From contig FN649744.1 of NCBI GenBank assembly GCA_000310025.1, positions 2,114,731-2,178,730 on the forward strand: 64,000 bases of DNA, read 5' to 3'. Origin of the DNA: Ectocarpus siliculosus (taxonomy: Eukaryota > Sar > Phaeophyceae > Ectocarpales > Ectocarpaceae). The translations under genes and the position numbers were made by a program. How positions within the stretch are numbered: the stretch's first letter is position 1; each line of letters starts with the position of its first letter. The notes under the pieces were generated by a model. It searched no databases, was not told the DNA's origin, and was given only the letters and a program-made list of their open reading frames with translations. This document shows, in pieces, positions 42,791 to 54,115 of the stretch.

Positions 42791-45014
42791 CTGTCGAGGT
42801 TAAAAAAACATATGGATTTGCGGCAGCAAACAGGGCAGATGTAGAGGGAAACGCATGTTGATCAACGTACGAGTGGCGACGCTTGTGTTCATGATGGGAA
42901 AGAGTGTCTCAATCCTCTTTGCTTTCGGCACAAACAAGGGCTTTTGTGGGGTGCACGAAGTACAAGCTAATGATCTTTCTTGTCGTGGTACATCCCACAG
43001 CTGCCGAAACATTATGAAATGGGATTTTCGCAGCGGGATTGCAAGCATGAGACATCCGTTATTAGCCTCTTGAAGGGCCTTCTTTGTATCCATTCACAGA
43101 CTTTGAAAAAAAACACAACCTTAGTATTAGTTCTTGAAGAAAAGGAGAATCTTCAATATGTGCGTTGACTCTTGTAGTCTGCGACGGTACAACATCATCA
43201 CAGAACACACTGCCATCCGGGTAATACACGTACAGAGTCCAAGACGATGCCGCACCTCAAACCAACAAACCTCAGTGAAAGGAAAGGCGTTTGCATAATA
43301 GCGTAGGCTCGCCGCCGGTACTTCAGCATGCTGAAGAGTAAATTTATGTGACGTGTATAGCCCCACACAGACAGATATGTGAGGGTTTCGATGATTTCAT
43401 ATTTGCGTAGGAGGTGTTCCCCTGGATTCGAAAGGAGACCGCGCTAGTTCGGGTACTTTTTTATCTTATTTTTTCGAGGCACCGCCACTATAACCTCCCA
43501 ATGAAAACTGCATCCAACGTGGCGAGTATCCTCGTTTTCAACAAGATATGGGTATTTTCAACGAGAAAGTGGACTTTTGCAGGGATGAGATAGTCCTCCT
43601 CTAGTATAGACTGCACAACAAACATACCAAGGTGCACCGACTACAACGCTGTCCATTCCTACGACTCCTCCGTAGCCTGTTACACCACCGCTGTGCGTGA
43701 TGAGGGAATGATGAGGGCGTACTAGGACAACGAAGGGAACCGTTTCGTGCCACGATTCGTTTTCAGAGCTTGCCGGTCGACGTATTAGCCACCACGGCAT
43801 GTCAGCGTCTCACATATCGAGGAAGATGCATTCAGAATGGAAATTCGTTGGGACCGCCCGAACGAGCAACCAAAGGATTTACACGGTCAGTGGTGCAAGG
43901 AACACGACGATATTACGAGCGAAATGATGTATCGATCGAGGCGAAGAAGAAAGCAATGATCACAGACGGATATCACTTTGGCCTTTGGTGACACATGTTC
44001 GAAGATGGCCAATCGGGTTTATTGCTCCTGCTGGTGGTGCGTGAAATTTTGGGCTCTTGGTCACGACGAACACTCAGGAAGACTCGCAAGAGAGCAAAAG
44101 GAATCTGGCATTGCAGATATCATACGCTCGTTGTGTCACATGCCCCTATCTGCATCAGCCCCGCTTGTTGTCTAGATGCAGCGTTGGCCGTAGGACTTGA
44201 TTGTTTCCAGAGCGCACGAGCCCGACATATCAATAGGGGACAGGGAATGATTTCCCTGGACCACTCACTCACTACATATTTGACGATCATATTGCGGGTA
44301 ACGCAGTATCCGTGCCGTTACGGCCGACATGACGCAAAGAATTACGAACAGCGCACAGGTAGACTACAGTACCAATAATCTTAAATATGAATCGTTCGAG
44401 TTGGTGGAACAACGGTCTCCGTCGAACAGCCAGCAGCATTCATTCTTCCTAGGGACACCTCTTCTCCCCCGGCCATGCTACATAGCTGACTGAATGTTTC
44501 TACGATATATTGGGGAGAGCGAAGGGAACAAGTCCGAATAGACAATCTGAATAGCAATGTCGATTTCCGGGTCGTTTTGCGTCACCGCAATAATACCCGT
44601 TTGCTCCGGCGGGCACCGACGTGCGAAAAGATCATGTAGAGGCCGACCAACGCGGAGAGCACCATGCAATGAAGGGCACGAGAGAAAGAAGGAGAGGGAG
44701 AGAGAGGGAGAACACGCTGCTCCAATAAGGAAGAACGGGTTGGCGGCGAGACATGCGGTGTTTGAAGGCGTGCCGGAGTGTATGCGTTTCCTGCCCCATA
44801 GCGGGAGGGCAACACAAGCCCAAATAATCCAGTGCGTGTGTACGCGTTCTGGTAATTGGGTACGTAGTTTCGTCGCCATGGTTGAGCCCTACTTCTGAAC
44901 CCGGGGGGGGACGTGAACTATTGGAGCTACATACTGTGTTGCCTGAATTTCGTATTTCTTTACGTGTCAGTTTGTGTTGCGGAAGAAAGCTAATCGGCTG
45001 TACGATTCTGCCCC
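42791..45014. other. no gene recognised
   Basis: Nothing with paired splice signals and protein-like sequence. A GAGA-rich patch lies at about 44690-44712. If the gene to the left has a 5' exon, it should lie here. Confidence 0.4.
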
Positions 45015-47350
45015 CACATACTATGTGTGACTGCTTTCCAGTCACTCAACATCATCCCCATGTAGGGTGTCAGAAAATCATCAAATATCATCCGTGCAAG
45101 ACAACGCCCCGTATTGTCGGTTTCACCACGACGTGGTAAAGACAGATCTCCTGCACAGAGTATTCAGGGCAAACGAATGATACTCCCCGAAACAACCATA
45201 GATTAAAGCGATCCAACGGCCCGACATCATGGAGAAGACAAAACATAAAACAGAAGCTCGAACCTCCGGAGTACAGCACCGTCATGCACACGGTTCCTTC
45301 ATCGTAAGGGCACCTGTTTTGAACGAGACTCATCGCCAAGCTCATCTCAAAAATCAAACGTGGCAACGCCAGGACATAGCCGCACTCTCGAGCTCAAATC
45401 GGCACACCACCAATCGACACAATCAAGCAGGTTCGACTGAAAAAATATCGCGCGTGACAGATACTCCCCGAGCTATTTAGCACGGAGAACAACAAGGAAA
45501 CACGCATATTGAAACAAATGAAACTGTCCCGTGTGGGGGGTGAATGCAAGACAGCACAAGGGCAGCGACCAAACGGATGAGCAAGCCGCAAACCCAACCT
45601 GGACCCCAGCGCGATGCAGGATACATTCACGGAAAGAGCTTTCAAGACAAAAAATAAAACCGACAAGACATGATATGATCACCACGCCCGCTCGCAGATA
45701 CTGAAACAGACCAAATGTACACGACGGGGCAACAGAAAGGCTGTTGTCCTGTATTCACAAATATACCGTTCTCTATCTGTGCGTCCATCCTTCTCTCCAT
45801 CGTCGCTCCGAGAACGGGCAGCTGTTTACATGCGCGACCGATCGTCGAATGACTCAGCAAACAACAATTGATTTCACGCCACCCCCTTTCACGGCGAGGG
45901 CGAAGAGCTCCACAGGATGTGGCCGTCCTCCGTGGACATCACCACGCTGCCGTCGCCGAGCTGCAACGACGCCGCCTTCAGGGCCTTCCCGTGGGAGTCC
46001 CACGGAAGATGGACCTTCCACCCTCCCGCCACCCTCGGACTTCGTCCCAAGGTGCACATCCATCCCCGGCCGACCCTCCATCTGCCGTTCTTCTCGGCCA
46101 GGTGAACGGGGACGCCCATGTCTTCTCCGCCGTTGGTGGCCCTCTCCCACCATGCCTCCACAGCACACCCTAGCCCCCCGTTGGTAGAGTACCCCCGACC
46201 GACCCCGTAACGCGGTGTGCCCAGAGTGTGGCCAGTCGGGTAGGCCGGGATGTCGCCCTGCCGCAGAATCAGGTCCCTGACCTCCGTGACCTCCAGGTTG
46301 GCGGAATTTACGACCGGTGCCGCCGAGAGGAACTGGCCAGGGATGAGCGGGTAGTCATCGACAGAAATGCTGTTGCCACGGAAGGTGGGCGTGGGGGCGA
46401 ACGTGAACGGCCCGAGCTCCATGGAGAACTTGAACGAGCCCCCCAAGTCATCCGCCCGCGGTGTGTCCTGCGATAGTTCCGTGTAGCACGAGTGCATGTT
46501 GCAGCATTGGATAGGTGCATGGAACGGAAGACATGGACTCGGGTTTGTCTGTTGCTGCTGTAGGTGCTTCGTGGAAGGTAAGGCTATTATGGTTACCGTA
46601 CGCTTCCTTGCCGTGGCAGGAGGAACTCTACCGTACCGTCGGCTTCCGGCCAGAATGCAAGGGAAATTGGACACAGAAGCGGTAAATAATACCCTCATCC
46701 CAAAATATTGCCCTCAACCGTAGCGAGAAGCAGTTGCACCGCGAGCACCACCACCACCGGCTACCGCATCGACAGCACGCCGCCGCCCCTCGCCAAACAC
46801 TTGCATTCATAAAATAACAAGGATAACGAGTACTTACCCCGGAAAATGAGTTTCCTTCTCGGAATCACGCGTGGTGACACCCTCCAACAATAGCACCATC
46901 TATGCTTCCAGGGCTGCCGAGCTTCAAGCATCGACTCCCACTGTGAAGGTTTCCACCGAAATACAGCAGTACGAGACAAAGGCCGGCGGGTTGTACACCC
47001 GAATGACGGAAAATGAGCCATCAATGCCAGGACGAACACGAGCGCTGAAGGGGAGCAAACGGTGAGATATGGGTTGTTCGGGATGCGTGAGAGGTGGACG
47101 TGGCGGTTGTTGCAGCATGAGCTACTGTAGCTCTTGCGTGAACTATTTGCGGCCACACGTTTGACAGCGGACACCTTGCCCACGGACACCTCTCTTGACC
47201 CTTGTGGATTTCCACAATAATGGATGCCCTCTGACAGGAATAACAACAGGACTTTGTCGCAACAGATACTGCGCGTGATTGATGGGCGAACGACTAGGGC
47301 GAGCATCAAGCGAGAACAACATGTCCCGCTAGCTATCTCGAGAGCACGCG
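45015..47350. repeat. segmental duplication, copy 1 (pair with 56925-58990)
   Basis: Direct-orientation copy, about 11.9 kb from its partner and alignable by eye nearly end to end. Blocks such as GAATGCAAGACAGCACAAGG, AACGGATGAGCAAGCCG and ACCGACAAGACATGA are shared in both non-coding and coding parts. Copy 1 carries about 165 extra bases at roughly 47160-47325; homology resumes at GCTAGCT..CTCGAGAG. Confidence 0.9.
45889..46940 (-). pseudogene. truncated copy of the PH-domain gene's 3' exons
   Basis: Exon 46557-45889 is open for 222 residues plus TGA (FKFSMELGPFTFAPTP, DDYPLIPGQFL, GCAVEAWWERATNGGEDMG, ending EDGHILWSSSPSP). The exon upstream, 46940-46838, matches 58690-58589 of the second copy, but a one-base deletion near its start puts the homologous frame out and into a stop. 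The two PH exons present near 59.1 and 59.7 kb have no counterpart here. A short local frame swap around TPRYGVGRG relative to copy 2 suggests compensating indels. Most likely a duplicated gene fragment; a rebuilt short gene cannot be excluded. Confidence 0.6.
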
Positions 47351-48369
47351 ATGAGGGATCAACCGTGGTGCAGCAGCTTATGCATGCACGCAGCAGGAAA
47401 CCATCGGGGGAAGCACATACGTTACGTTTCGTGTGTATGACGAATCGACCTCGGTACCTCCTTCAGCCTGGCAATCACCGTAACGCTCAGTCCAAACATA
47501 TTCAAGACGTGAGAGCAAAACATGGCGACACCATTGCCCGGTGACCCGTGACGGAGAGACACAAGTTTCGCCGAGGGGAAGTGAGGGTCAGGACGGTGAT
47601 GAGAAGGTGGGGGGGGGCACGGCAGCTCTCGCTCGTCGGCGGCTCTATCCGGAAGCAATGAATGAATCAGAGCCGAAGTGGAGGGGCCGAAACGCTAGGG
47701 TGCACACACATCCAGCACATCGGTGTCAAAGCCGATCTACAATTAGGCAGTAAGCAACAGAACAATGTCGGTAATGAAGTATGCGGAGTCCTGGGTCCAG
47801 ATGGGTTTGGACTATGTTCACGTTAGCTTGCACATCGGCGAGTTGTTTCTTGAGGATTCTTGTGTTTGCGAGGAGTTTACGCGATCGCAGTCAACGGTGA
47901 GTGTGGACCGAAGGTTCTTGGTTGTACGGTCTTCAACACCTTACGTCTCTGCTATAGAAGTTGTAGGGCACCGCTTACCTTGCCATCGTTGACCACGAAG
48001 AGATCGGCGAAGCCACAGTCGGGACTACTGTAGGCTGGACAGTGCTGCAGGTCATCAGTGGAACTGCCTGGTTGTTGGAGCATGAACGCATCAGGACAAG
48101 GAGAAGACACGCTCAGAACAATGATGAGATCCGCAGTAGAAGCAAATCCACAAAGAGGTGGGATGCGTGCTGGGTTCCCAGACAGCTCCTCGAGCAAACG
48201 ACCTGGACGCGTTCAGATACCTTGCCACTGGTGGTTCGTCGAGCGGGTGGCAGAACATGAAGACACTGCCATACCAACATCGCCGTCATTGGTAACCGCA
48301 GCAGCGGCGGCGGTAGGGGGGAGATCTTTTGTGGATAAGCGACGTGGTAGTGCTTGTCCTAGTTGTACG
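47351..48369. other. no gene recognised; possible upstream part of the LINE remnant
   Basis: A plus-strand frame from 48058 leads into the LINE reverse-transcriptase block but has no recognisable motif before 48370. Confidence 0.35.
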
Positions 48370-48990
48370 GAAGGCCTGACTGATACAGTATGGAGAAATG
48401 GGCTTTGGAACAGGTTACGATGTATTGGGAATACGGGAAGGCGTGTGGAGAATGTTGAGAAAACGTCAGAGTTCACAAAAAGCGACATGGTGTTAGATGG
48501 AAAACTGTCCAAGTTGTTCAACCTTTAGCAACGGGTCCTACAAGGGTGCACGGTGTTCCTGACTCTGTTCCAGGCGTTCACGAACGACTTATTGAAATCG
48601 TGGAGGCTGTGGGGAAGGAAGGGAGCGTTCAATGTCGGGAGTTTTGCTGTTTGTGGGCGAATTTGTTGGAATGTGGGATATTCCGGAAGGACGCGAAGAG
48701 CACAAATGCAGACTAACGAACCGAAGGGTTGGAAGCGAGGGTTTTTGCTGGTAAGTGGAGATAGTCGTTCCAATGTGCGTCATTGTGGTATGCGAGAAAG
48801 ATGGTGAGGGCGCAGTTGATCCCAAGCTGACGTGGGGGGACAAGGACGTTCCAATAGTGGACACGTACATGTCTCTTGTGGTGGAGGATGCAAAATACTT
48901 GAAATGGGATGCATACATGCACAAAGGGCGGAAGAAAAGGCAAAGCACGGGCGTGGGAGCTACGCCCAATTTTCGCAGACCAGTGTCTTG
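48370..48990 (+). pseudogene. LINE-type reverse transcriptase remnant
   Basis: In three frames along the plus strand: TDTVWRNGLWNRL, then LQGCTVFLTLFQAFTNDLLK, then LLFVGEFVGMWDIPEG, then CVIVVCEKDG and LTWGDKDVPIVDTY followed by WDAYMHKGR. This order matches the palm and thumb of non-LTR retrotransposon RTs (QGC..SP.LF..F.NDLL, FADDFVG, WG...P.V..Y.YLG, WD.H). The FADD catalytic box is ruined (FVGE) and frames shift at about 48530 and 48650-48760, so it is dead. Confidence 0.75.
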
Positions 48991-49639
48991 ATACAAGCAT
49001 CGAACTACATGTGATGAACAGGATACATTGCATAGCGTGGTCATCCCGCCGCTAGAGTGTACGCCGGAGAAGTACTGGAAGAAAAAATGAAGATAGAAAA
49101 CGAGATGGAGGGGGTGCAGATGAAGACAGGAAACAACATCATAGAAAGCTCCAAGCGCACTGGAAGGAAAATTGAAGACAGAAAATGAGATGGAGGCAGC
49201 AGATGAAAACAGCCAAAATATTCTCAGGGAGCTCCGAGCGCAAAAGTGATGCAGCATTAAGGGCTCCAATCCCTACGAACGGGAAGAGATGCAAGGCGTG
49301 TTTTAAATACCCCCGCAACAACCCCCGGTGGGGGATTAGTCCACCAGCTGTATCTCGCCCTACAAGGCACCAATGGCAGTACCGGATGCAGATATGGGAG
49401 AAGAGAGGTTGCCGAAAGTGGCTTGGGAGGTGGGGCTAACAACGCCAAGGGGTGGACAACCCACAGAACAGAGTGGGCTCAGGCCGTAAAGAATTATTGA
49501 ACGGGTTCGAAAATAACGATATGGTACGTTCGCAGCGGAACCTCTAAGTACCCGTTTCATATTCTGGATATTGCTATGGGGGGGAGGGTGCGAGTGAAAA
49601 CCCCCCCCCCATACACCATACTTCTATACTTCTATAAGA

Positions 49640-49983
49640 GGTACCGTGACTACACGGGGTTGATGTCACTTGGGTGCGCCCTAGCCATGCGGGCTCGTGC
49701 ACGCTCGCCGAGCCTGCGCGCTGTACGGCTTATCACCTAGACGACGACACGAAGAGCACGATGGTCAGCTCAAGGGGGTGTGGGCCTGCCGAGATTGTTG
49801 GCGGCGCAAGACTACCTGAAAGAAAACGTTCTCGGCGGGAAATAGAAGTAGAGGCCAGCGAAAAAGAGGGAGTGAGAAGGAGAGGGGGGGGCGGGGGAAC
49901 GAGGGGGACGGGGATGAAGAGGAGTAGGAAGGATGGCGAGCGGGAATTGAAGGAGAAGCAAGAGGAGCCGGGCGAACGAAGGC
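49640..49983. repeat. dispersed repeat, copy 2 (pair with 15200-15530)
   Basis: Homology with the 15.2 kb copy stops about where the split-direct-repeat element begins at 49984, which suggests that the element inserted into or beside this older repeat. C runs at about 49601-49610. Confidence 0.7.
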
Positions 49984-50185
49984 TTTATTGTTTTCCTTTC
50001 GAATTGCCTTCATCATTATTTTTCCACAGCCGAAGGAAAGAGAGAGGTGCCAACTGCTTCTCTCTCTTTCCTCCGAGCGGCAACCACAAATTCTCTTTTT
50101 CTCGGTGCAGGGGCTAATCTTACTGCCCGCAGTAGTCTCAGATGACCAAGTCCCCAAAATGGTACCCTACCATTTTCTTCGCCAA
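49984..50185 (-). repeat. split direct repeat B2
   Basis: Identical by eye to B1. Forms the 3' end of the element on the minus strand; 61 unique, G/C-run-rich bases (50186-50246) separate it from A2. Confidence 0.93.
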
Positions 50186-50246
50186 TTAGCAACTGCAACG
50201 GTCCTTGCCTCCCCCCACCTTCGAAAGGAAAGGGGTGGGTGGGCGG

Positions 50247-50540
50247 GAAAGACCAAACTTGTTTGCCGCTCCTCCAGCTGGCAAACCACTCGAAGCCCTC
50301 ACAGTGTCCACCTCGCTCCTTGTCTCTGCGTTGCTCTCTCTAGACTAGTCCTCGTAAGACTTTGTGTGAACAACTAGCTTCGATAGAGTGCCGAGGTGGT
50401 GGCTACTCCCCTGCTCCCGCTTGGGAGGGGACCCCGTATTTCCGTAGCAATTTATGCATACCCTAACAACGACGTTACAAATTCGACTACTTTCAATAAA
50501 CCTTGATTTGTTTCCGTCTGCTCCTACAACAAATCTCCCC
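50247..50540 (-). repeat. split direct repeat A2
   Basis: Identical by eye to A1 at 51669-51962. Directly follows B1. Confidence 0.93.
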
Positions 50541-50742
50541 TTTATTGTTTTCCTTTCGAATTGCCTTCATCATTATTTTTCCACAGCCGAAGGAAAGAGA
50601 GAGGTGCCAACTGCTTCTCTCTCTTTCCTCCGAGCGGCAACCACAAATTCTCTTTTTCTCGGTGCAGGGGCTAATCTTACTGCCCGCAGTAGTCTCAGAT
50701 GACCAAGTCCCCAAAATGGTACCCTACCATTTTCTTCGCCAA
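50541..50742 (-). repeat. split direct repeat B1
   Basis: 202 bases, identical by eye to 49984-50185. Starts 19 bases after the recombinase stop and abuts A2. Confidence 0.93.
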
Positions 50743-50761
50743 CCTCGAGGTCATTCTGCTA

Positions 50762-51616
50762 CTACTCGTTCGGTGATATTAGCCTCCTCTTATGCCTACC
50801 CCACACCGTGCCTTCTCCTGGCTGCCGCTCGACTCCCTTATCCTTGTCCCCAAGTATACGTGACACCATTCGCGAGTTTTCCGTGTTGTCTACTGTATAC
50901 GGTTTGTACGCATCAGACTTCCACCTTCCTGCTCTCTGGATTACTCTTTCCGAAACATTGCCTCCAGCCGCCAAGGTGGAAGCCCCTCCAATTCGGAGCG
51001 AATGTAACGCAAAGTCCTTTGGATTTCGCCCTGACTTCTCGACAATCTCTCTCAACGCCTGAAGGGCTTGGTCATACTTCAGAACCTTCACTGCACGGCC
51101 GCTACGGTATGATGATAGCGGCGCATCATCGGGTAACGTTGCATGACATGACAACAGCTCCAAAATCAGCGCAACTGCTCCGCCGTCTGCTCTGTGCCCC
51201 GATTGTGGGCCGTTAATCTCATCCCGTGTACGAGCCCTGACCGACCCCGTCTGGTCCTGGTCACCCTTGTGTCCTCTAAAGTGCACCTCTATCTTATCCG
51301 CCTCTCGCCATCGCACATACTCCAACTGTTCCTCCCCAGAGAAAAACGCAACATCCCGTCTCGTGAGACAATGTACTGGATGCCCGACCCCGGAACTGTC
51401 AGCAAACATTTCGTCCGACCGAGTGATCAAGAAATAGCTTAAGCTCAAACATAACCACATCACGCGTCCTCCTATTCCCCAAGTGGGAATCATGCTCTCA
51501 CCCCCTCGCAACATCCTCCAAGTGATCGGCAATCGAACTCGTTGACGTACCCCGGCGAGTCGGTACTCCCGGCGTTCCTCTAGCACCGCGATGGAGCAGC
51601 GCGCTCCCTCGTACAA
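50762..51616 (-). CDS. tyrosine recombinase, catalytic domain only
   Basis: About 284 codons, opening without an ATG right after a stop. The order is ITWRMLRGG, LSLSYFLITRSDEMFAD (box I Arg), a middle region with VHFRGHKGDQ, then ALHSLRIGGASTLAAGG (H-x-x-R), RAGRWKSDAYKPY (second His/Trp box position as W, and the Tyr nucleophile). The C-terminal catalytic residues all look intact. The N-terminal core-binding domain is missing, which fits an internal deletion that joins A1 straight to the catalytic half. The family is that of DIRS/Ngaro recombinases; Crypton recombinases are similar, but the split direct repeats argue against a Crypton. Confidence 0.8.
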   Translation of the reverse strand: MYEGARCSIAVLEERREYRLAGVRQRVRLPITWRMLRGGESMIPTWGIGGRVMWLCLSLSYFLITRSDEMFADSSGVGHPVHCLTRRDVAFFSGEEQLEYVRWREADKIEVHFRGHKGDQDQTGSVRARTRDEINGPQSGHRADGGAVALILELLSCHATLPDDAPLSSYRSGRAVKVLKYDQALQALREIVEKSGRNPKDFALHSLRIGGASTLAAGGNVSERVIQRAGRWKSDAYKPYTVDNTENSRMVSRILGDKDKGVERQPGEGTVWGRHKRRLISPNE

Positions 51617-51668
51617 CTACTGCTGCTGCTGTTGGGCGGCCCTCTCGGGTCCCCACGGCTCGCTGATT

Positions 51669-51962
51669 GAAAGACCAAACTTGTTTGCCGCTCCTCCAGC
51701 TGGCAAACCACTCGAAGCCCTCACAGTGTCCACCTCGCTCCTTGTCTCTGCGTTGCTCTCTCTAGACTAGTCCTCGTAAGACTTTGTGTGAACAACTAGC
51801 TTCGATAGAGTGCCGAGGTGGTGGCTACTCCCCTGCTCCCGCTTGGGAGGGGACCCCGTATTTCCGTAGCAATTTATGCATACCCTAACAACGACGTTAC
51901 AAATTCGACTACTTTCAATAAACCTTGATTTGTTTCCGTCTGCTCCTACAACAAATCTCCCC
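51669..51962 (-). repeat. split direct repeat A1
   Basis: 294 bases, identical by eye to 50247-50540. It forms the 5' end of the element on the minus strand. Confidence 0.93.
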
Positions 51963-52032
51963 TTGTTACAATCGTTCTACACTTTGAGTAAAAGCACTTT
52001 GTTTTCCCTGTCCTTTTCCCAATTTTTTTTTT

Positions 52033-52320
52033 TGTCTTCACTTCAAATCAGCGCTCACAGCGCTAGTGCCGTTTACTCCAACCCGTGGTCACGCAGAAGA
52101 TATCCTCTCTACCCTACCCTCCTGCGGTACTTTTGCCTACGATTTTTAATGCGAGAAGAGTTCAGCCCTCTCTTCCCTCTGTGTACGCGCGAACTAGCGC
52201 TATCCACTAGGAAGTGAGAGATAAAGCCTCTATGTAAGAAATGCTCGCTTGCGCCGGGATTCGAACCCCTTACCTGACCTCTAGAAGGTTTCGAAGATAC
52301 CAACCAGACCACCGGGGCGA
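52033..52320 (-). mobile_element. tRNA-derived SINE, copy 1
   Basis: On the minus strand the head at 52320 begins GCCCCGGTGGTCTGGTTGG, which contains a pol III A box, and a B box GGTTCGAATCC follows at about 52267-52257. The 5' head is followed by about 210 bases of body ending near 52033 in an A-rich tract. It aligns over its length with 55871-56175. It lies only 70 bases from the split-direct-repeat element. Confidence 0.8.
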
Positions 52321-52420
52321 TGGTGGGGGGCCACAAACATTGGGGTATTGTCGGATATTGTACCCCAGGAACTCAAACAAACCCGGTTTGTATTGTCTAC
52401 CTGCCCGAGCTACAGTATTG

Positions 52421-52504
52421 AAGAAGGCCGGAGAGGGATTTGAACCTCATTTTGGGTTTCACTCTCTCCATGAAGCCATAGTATTATCGGTTTAGCCAGG
52501 GCCG
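52421..52504 (-). repeat. second tRNA-like sequence with intact A and B boxes
   Basis: The minus strand holds TGGCTAAACCG (fits TRGYNNARNNG) and GGTTCAAATCC (fits the B box) about 45 bases apart, with ends GGCC..GGCC. The stems do not fold into a clean cloverleaf, so a tRNA-derived SINE head or tRNA pseudogene is more likely than a working tRNA. Confidence 0.45.
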
Positions 52505-53924
52505 GCGAGGGAATTTCAACCGTGTAGTAAATGCATCCCCCAGAAACGGTGATTTTCGGGATTGGTGTGTACTTTCGTGTAGAGAATGAATGGTAGGCCC
52601 GCGAATGTATTGGCGATAAGCAAACGGAACACTCGGCACTACTGCGAGCGCCTACGTACGTCCAGATTGGTTTGTGTCCGTCGAGCGCTTGTATGGTAGG
52701 GGTTATTCGTTCACGCGCGCAGGGGCGTGATGCTACTGCGGGTCTATTGTCCCACTGGAAATTGAGTCGAGGATGTGGTGTGCGTGTAGATGATTGTCGT
52801 GTGGTTTCTCCACCACCAACAACAACCAGTCCTGGGCGCAGGCACTCAACGCGATATTTTTTGTCAGTGTTTCATCTGAATCTGTTCAGGTAAAACCTGA
52901 TTGACGTGCACACTATCGTAGTGCACTATTCTACTATGCATGCGGTCACTACATGGCAAGAACAAATAGAATGTCGACGGGAGAAACGTGGGCGGGTACC
53001 CGTGGGCGGTAACGTTTTCTTTTTTTCCGCCAATTTGACCCAACGAATCCATCTCTGTCAAAGAAAATAGTCTAAGATTGATTAGTAATGAATCCATAGC
53101 GTCAGCGAAAATTGTGATTTTTCCACGATTCACGAGCAGCACACCGTGACATTTCCCTCGCGTGTAACAGGGTCAAAAAGACAGTTTGGTAGGCGTCTTG
53201 TGAGTCTATCTGTATGGTATGCTGGGAAGGTGTAGAGGGAAGAGGTTGGGCAGTTGGTTCGTCGGGTGTGTGAATATGGGCACCCTTACAAGAAAACATT
53301 TGCGGGCCGGAGTGAATGTTGACGGGGTTTAACGAGTACATGAACCAACAGATGCACGGACAAAGGTGAAGATCAAAGTTAGGACTGGAGACATCGGCCT
53401 TGCAGAACGTAGACGAAGGTTTGGGACGGTAGACGACGACGACGAGGACGAGCAAGTTCGATTGGGACTGCGAAGAAAGGGTACATGCCCGGCCCATCAG
53501 CAACAAACAGAAACCGAAACGTGCCTCAAAACAATAGTGAATCCGTGGCCGTTTTATTATCTAGACTGCGTTTAAATCTAAACCCGTACGCATATGTTCT
53601 CGCCTGCTTACGTGGACAAGACAACGATGACAATAATCTTGTACATCAGCAACCTTAACGCGGATAAGGATATACGTCCTGCAACAAAACATTCCGAAGT
53701 CTCATTGGGCGGCGCTGGTTCATACCGGACTTCGGTCGCCACAGCCAGCCTTGATCGTTGTGGCTTTCGTCGATAAATCGTCGTGTGTGTCAAGGTTTGG
53801 ATGCATATCCGTCTGTGGGAAGAGGTTGAAGAAGCAATCAATGTGGACGCATGTCCATAGTTTACTGTGTAGTTTAGAGGATGAGAAAAACGTTTCCCAC
53901 TGGCAATCGATGTAGTTCTTTGCA
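52505..53924. other. no gene recognised
   Basis: A minus-strand open frame at 53506-53102 (134 codons) has no motif and no supporting signal. Nothing else seen. Confidence 0.4.
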
Positions 53925-54115
53925 TGGAAACGGTAGGTCGGTTCCGACCGCGGCTCGCAATACGCGAAAGGGCTGGGTGTGTCTTTGCTCGAACACCAAA
54001 ACGACACGTCGGTGAAATCAGCCTCGAAATTCACTGTATACATCGGGTAATCGGCAACAGGATGATTTTCCAAGTGGAAGTCGACAGTGATTGTTCATTC
54101 ACATTTCATGCGCAT
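53925..54115. repeat. dispersed repeat, copy 2 (pair with 15590-15765)
   Basis: Same order of shared blocks as the copy that abuts the cysteine-rich gene. Diverged. Confidence 0.55.

Larger units (their letters stand above)
49984..51962 (-). mobile_element. tyrosine-recombinase element with split direct repeats (Ngaro/PAT-like deletion derivative)
   Basis: Read on the minus strand the layout is A1 (51962-51669, 294 bases), recombinase ORF, B1 (50742-50541, 202 bases), A2 (50540-50247), 61 unique bases, B2 (50185-49984). A1 and A2 look identical, as do B1 and B2; B1 and A2 abut with no base between them. A1-ORFs-B1-A2-B2 is the split-direct-repeat layout known from PAT and Ngaro retrotransposons, which replicate through a circle and integrate by tyrosine recombinase. 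Here only about 926 bases lie between A1 and B1, with room for a recombinase catalytic domain but no gag, RT or RNase H. The likely reading is an internal deletion derivative mobilised in trans; the perfect repeats point to a young insertion. No target-site duplication is evident, as expected for this class. Confidence 0.8.

Noticed and set aside
50503-51216. 237-codon plus-strand frame across the split-direct-repeat element
   Set aside because: Antisense to the recombinase and composed partly of repeat B/A sequence; no recognisable motif.
50762-51616. Crypton DNA transposon
   Set aside because: The recombinase alone would fit, but Cryptons lack the interlocked A1/B1-A2/B2 repeats that surround this ORF.
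52421-52504. Functional tRNA gene on the minus strand
   Set aside because: A and B boxes are good, but acceptor, anticodon and T stems do not pair cleanly and no anticodon loop is convincing.
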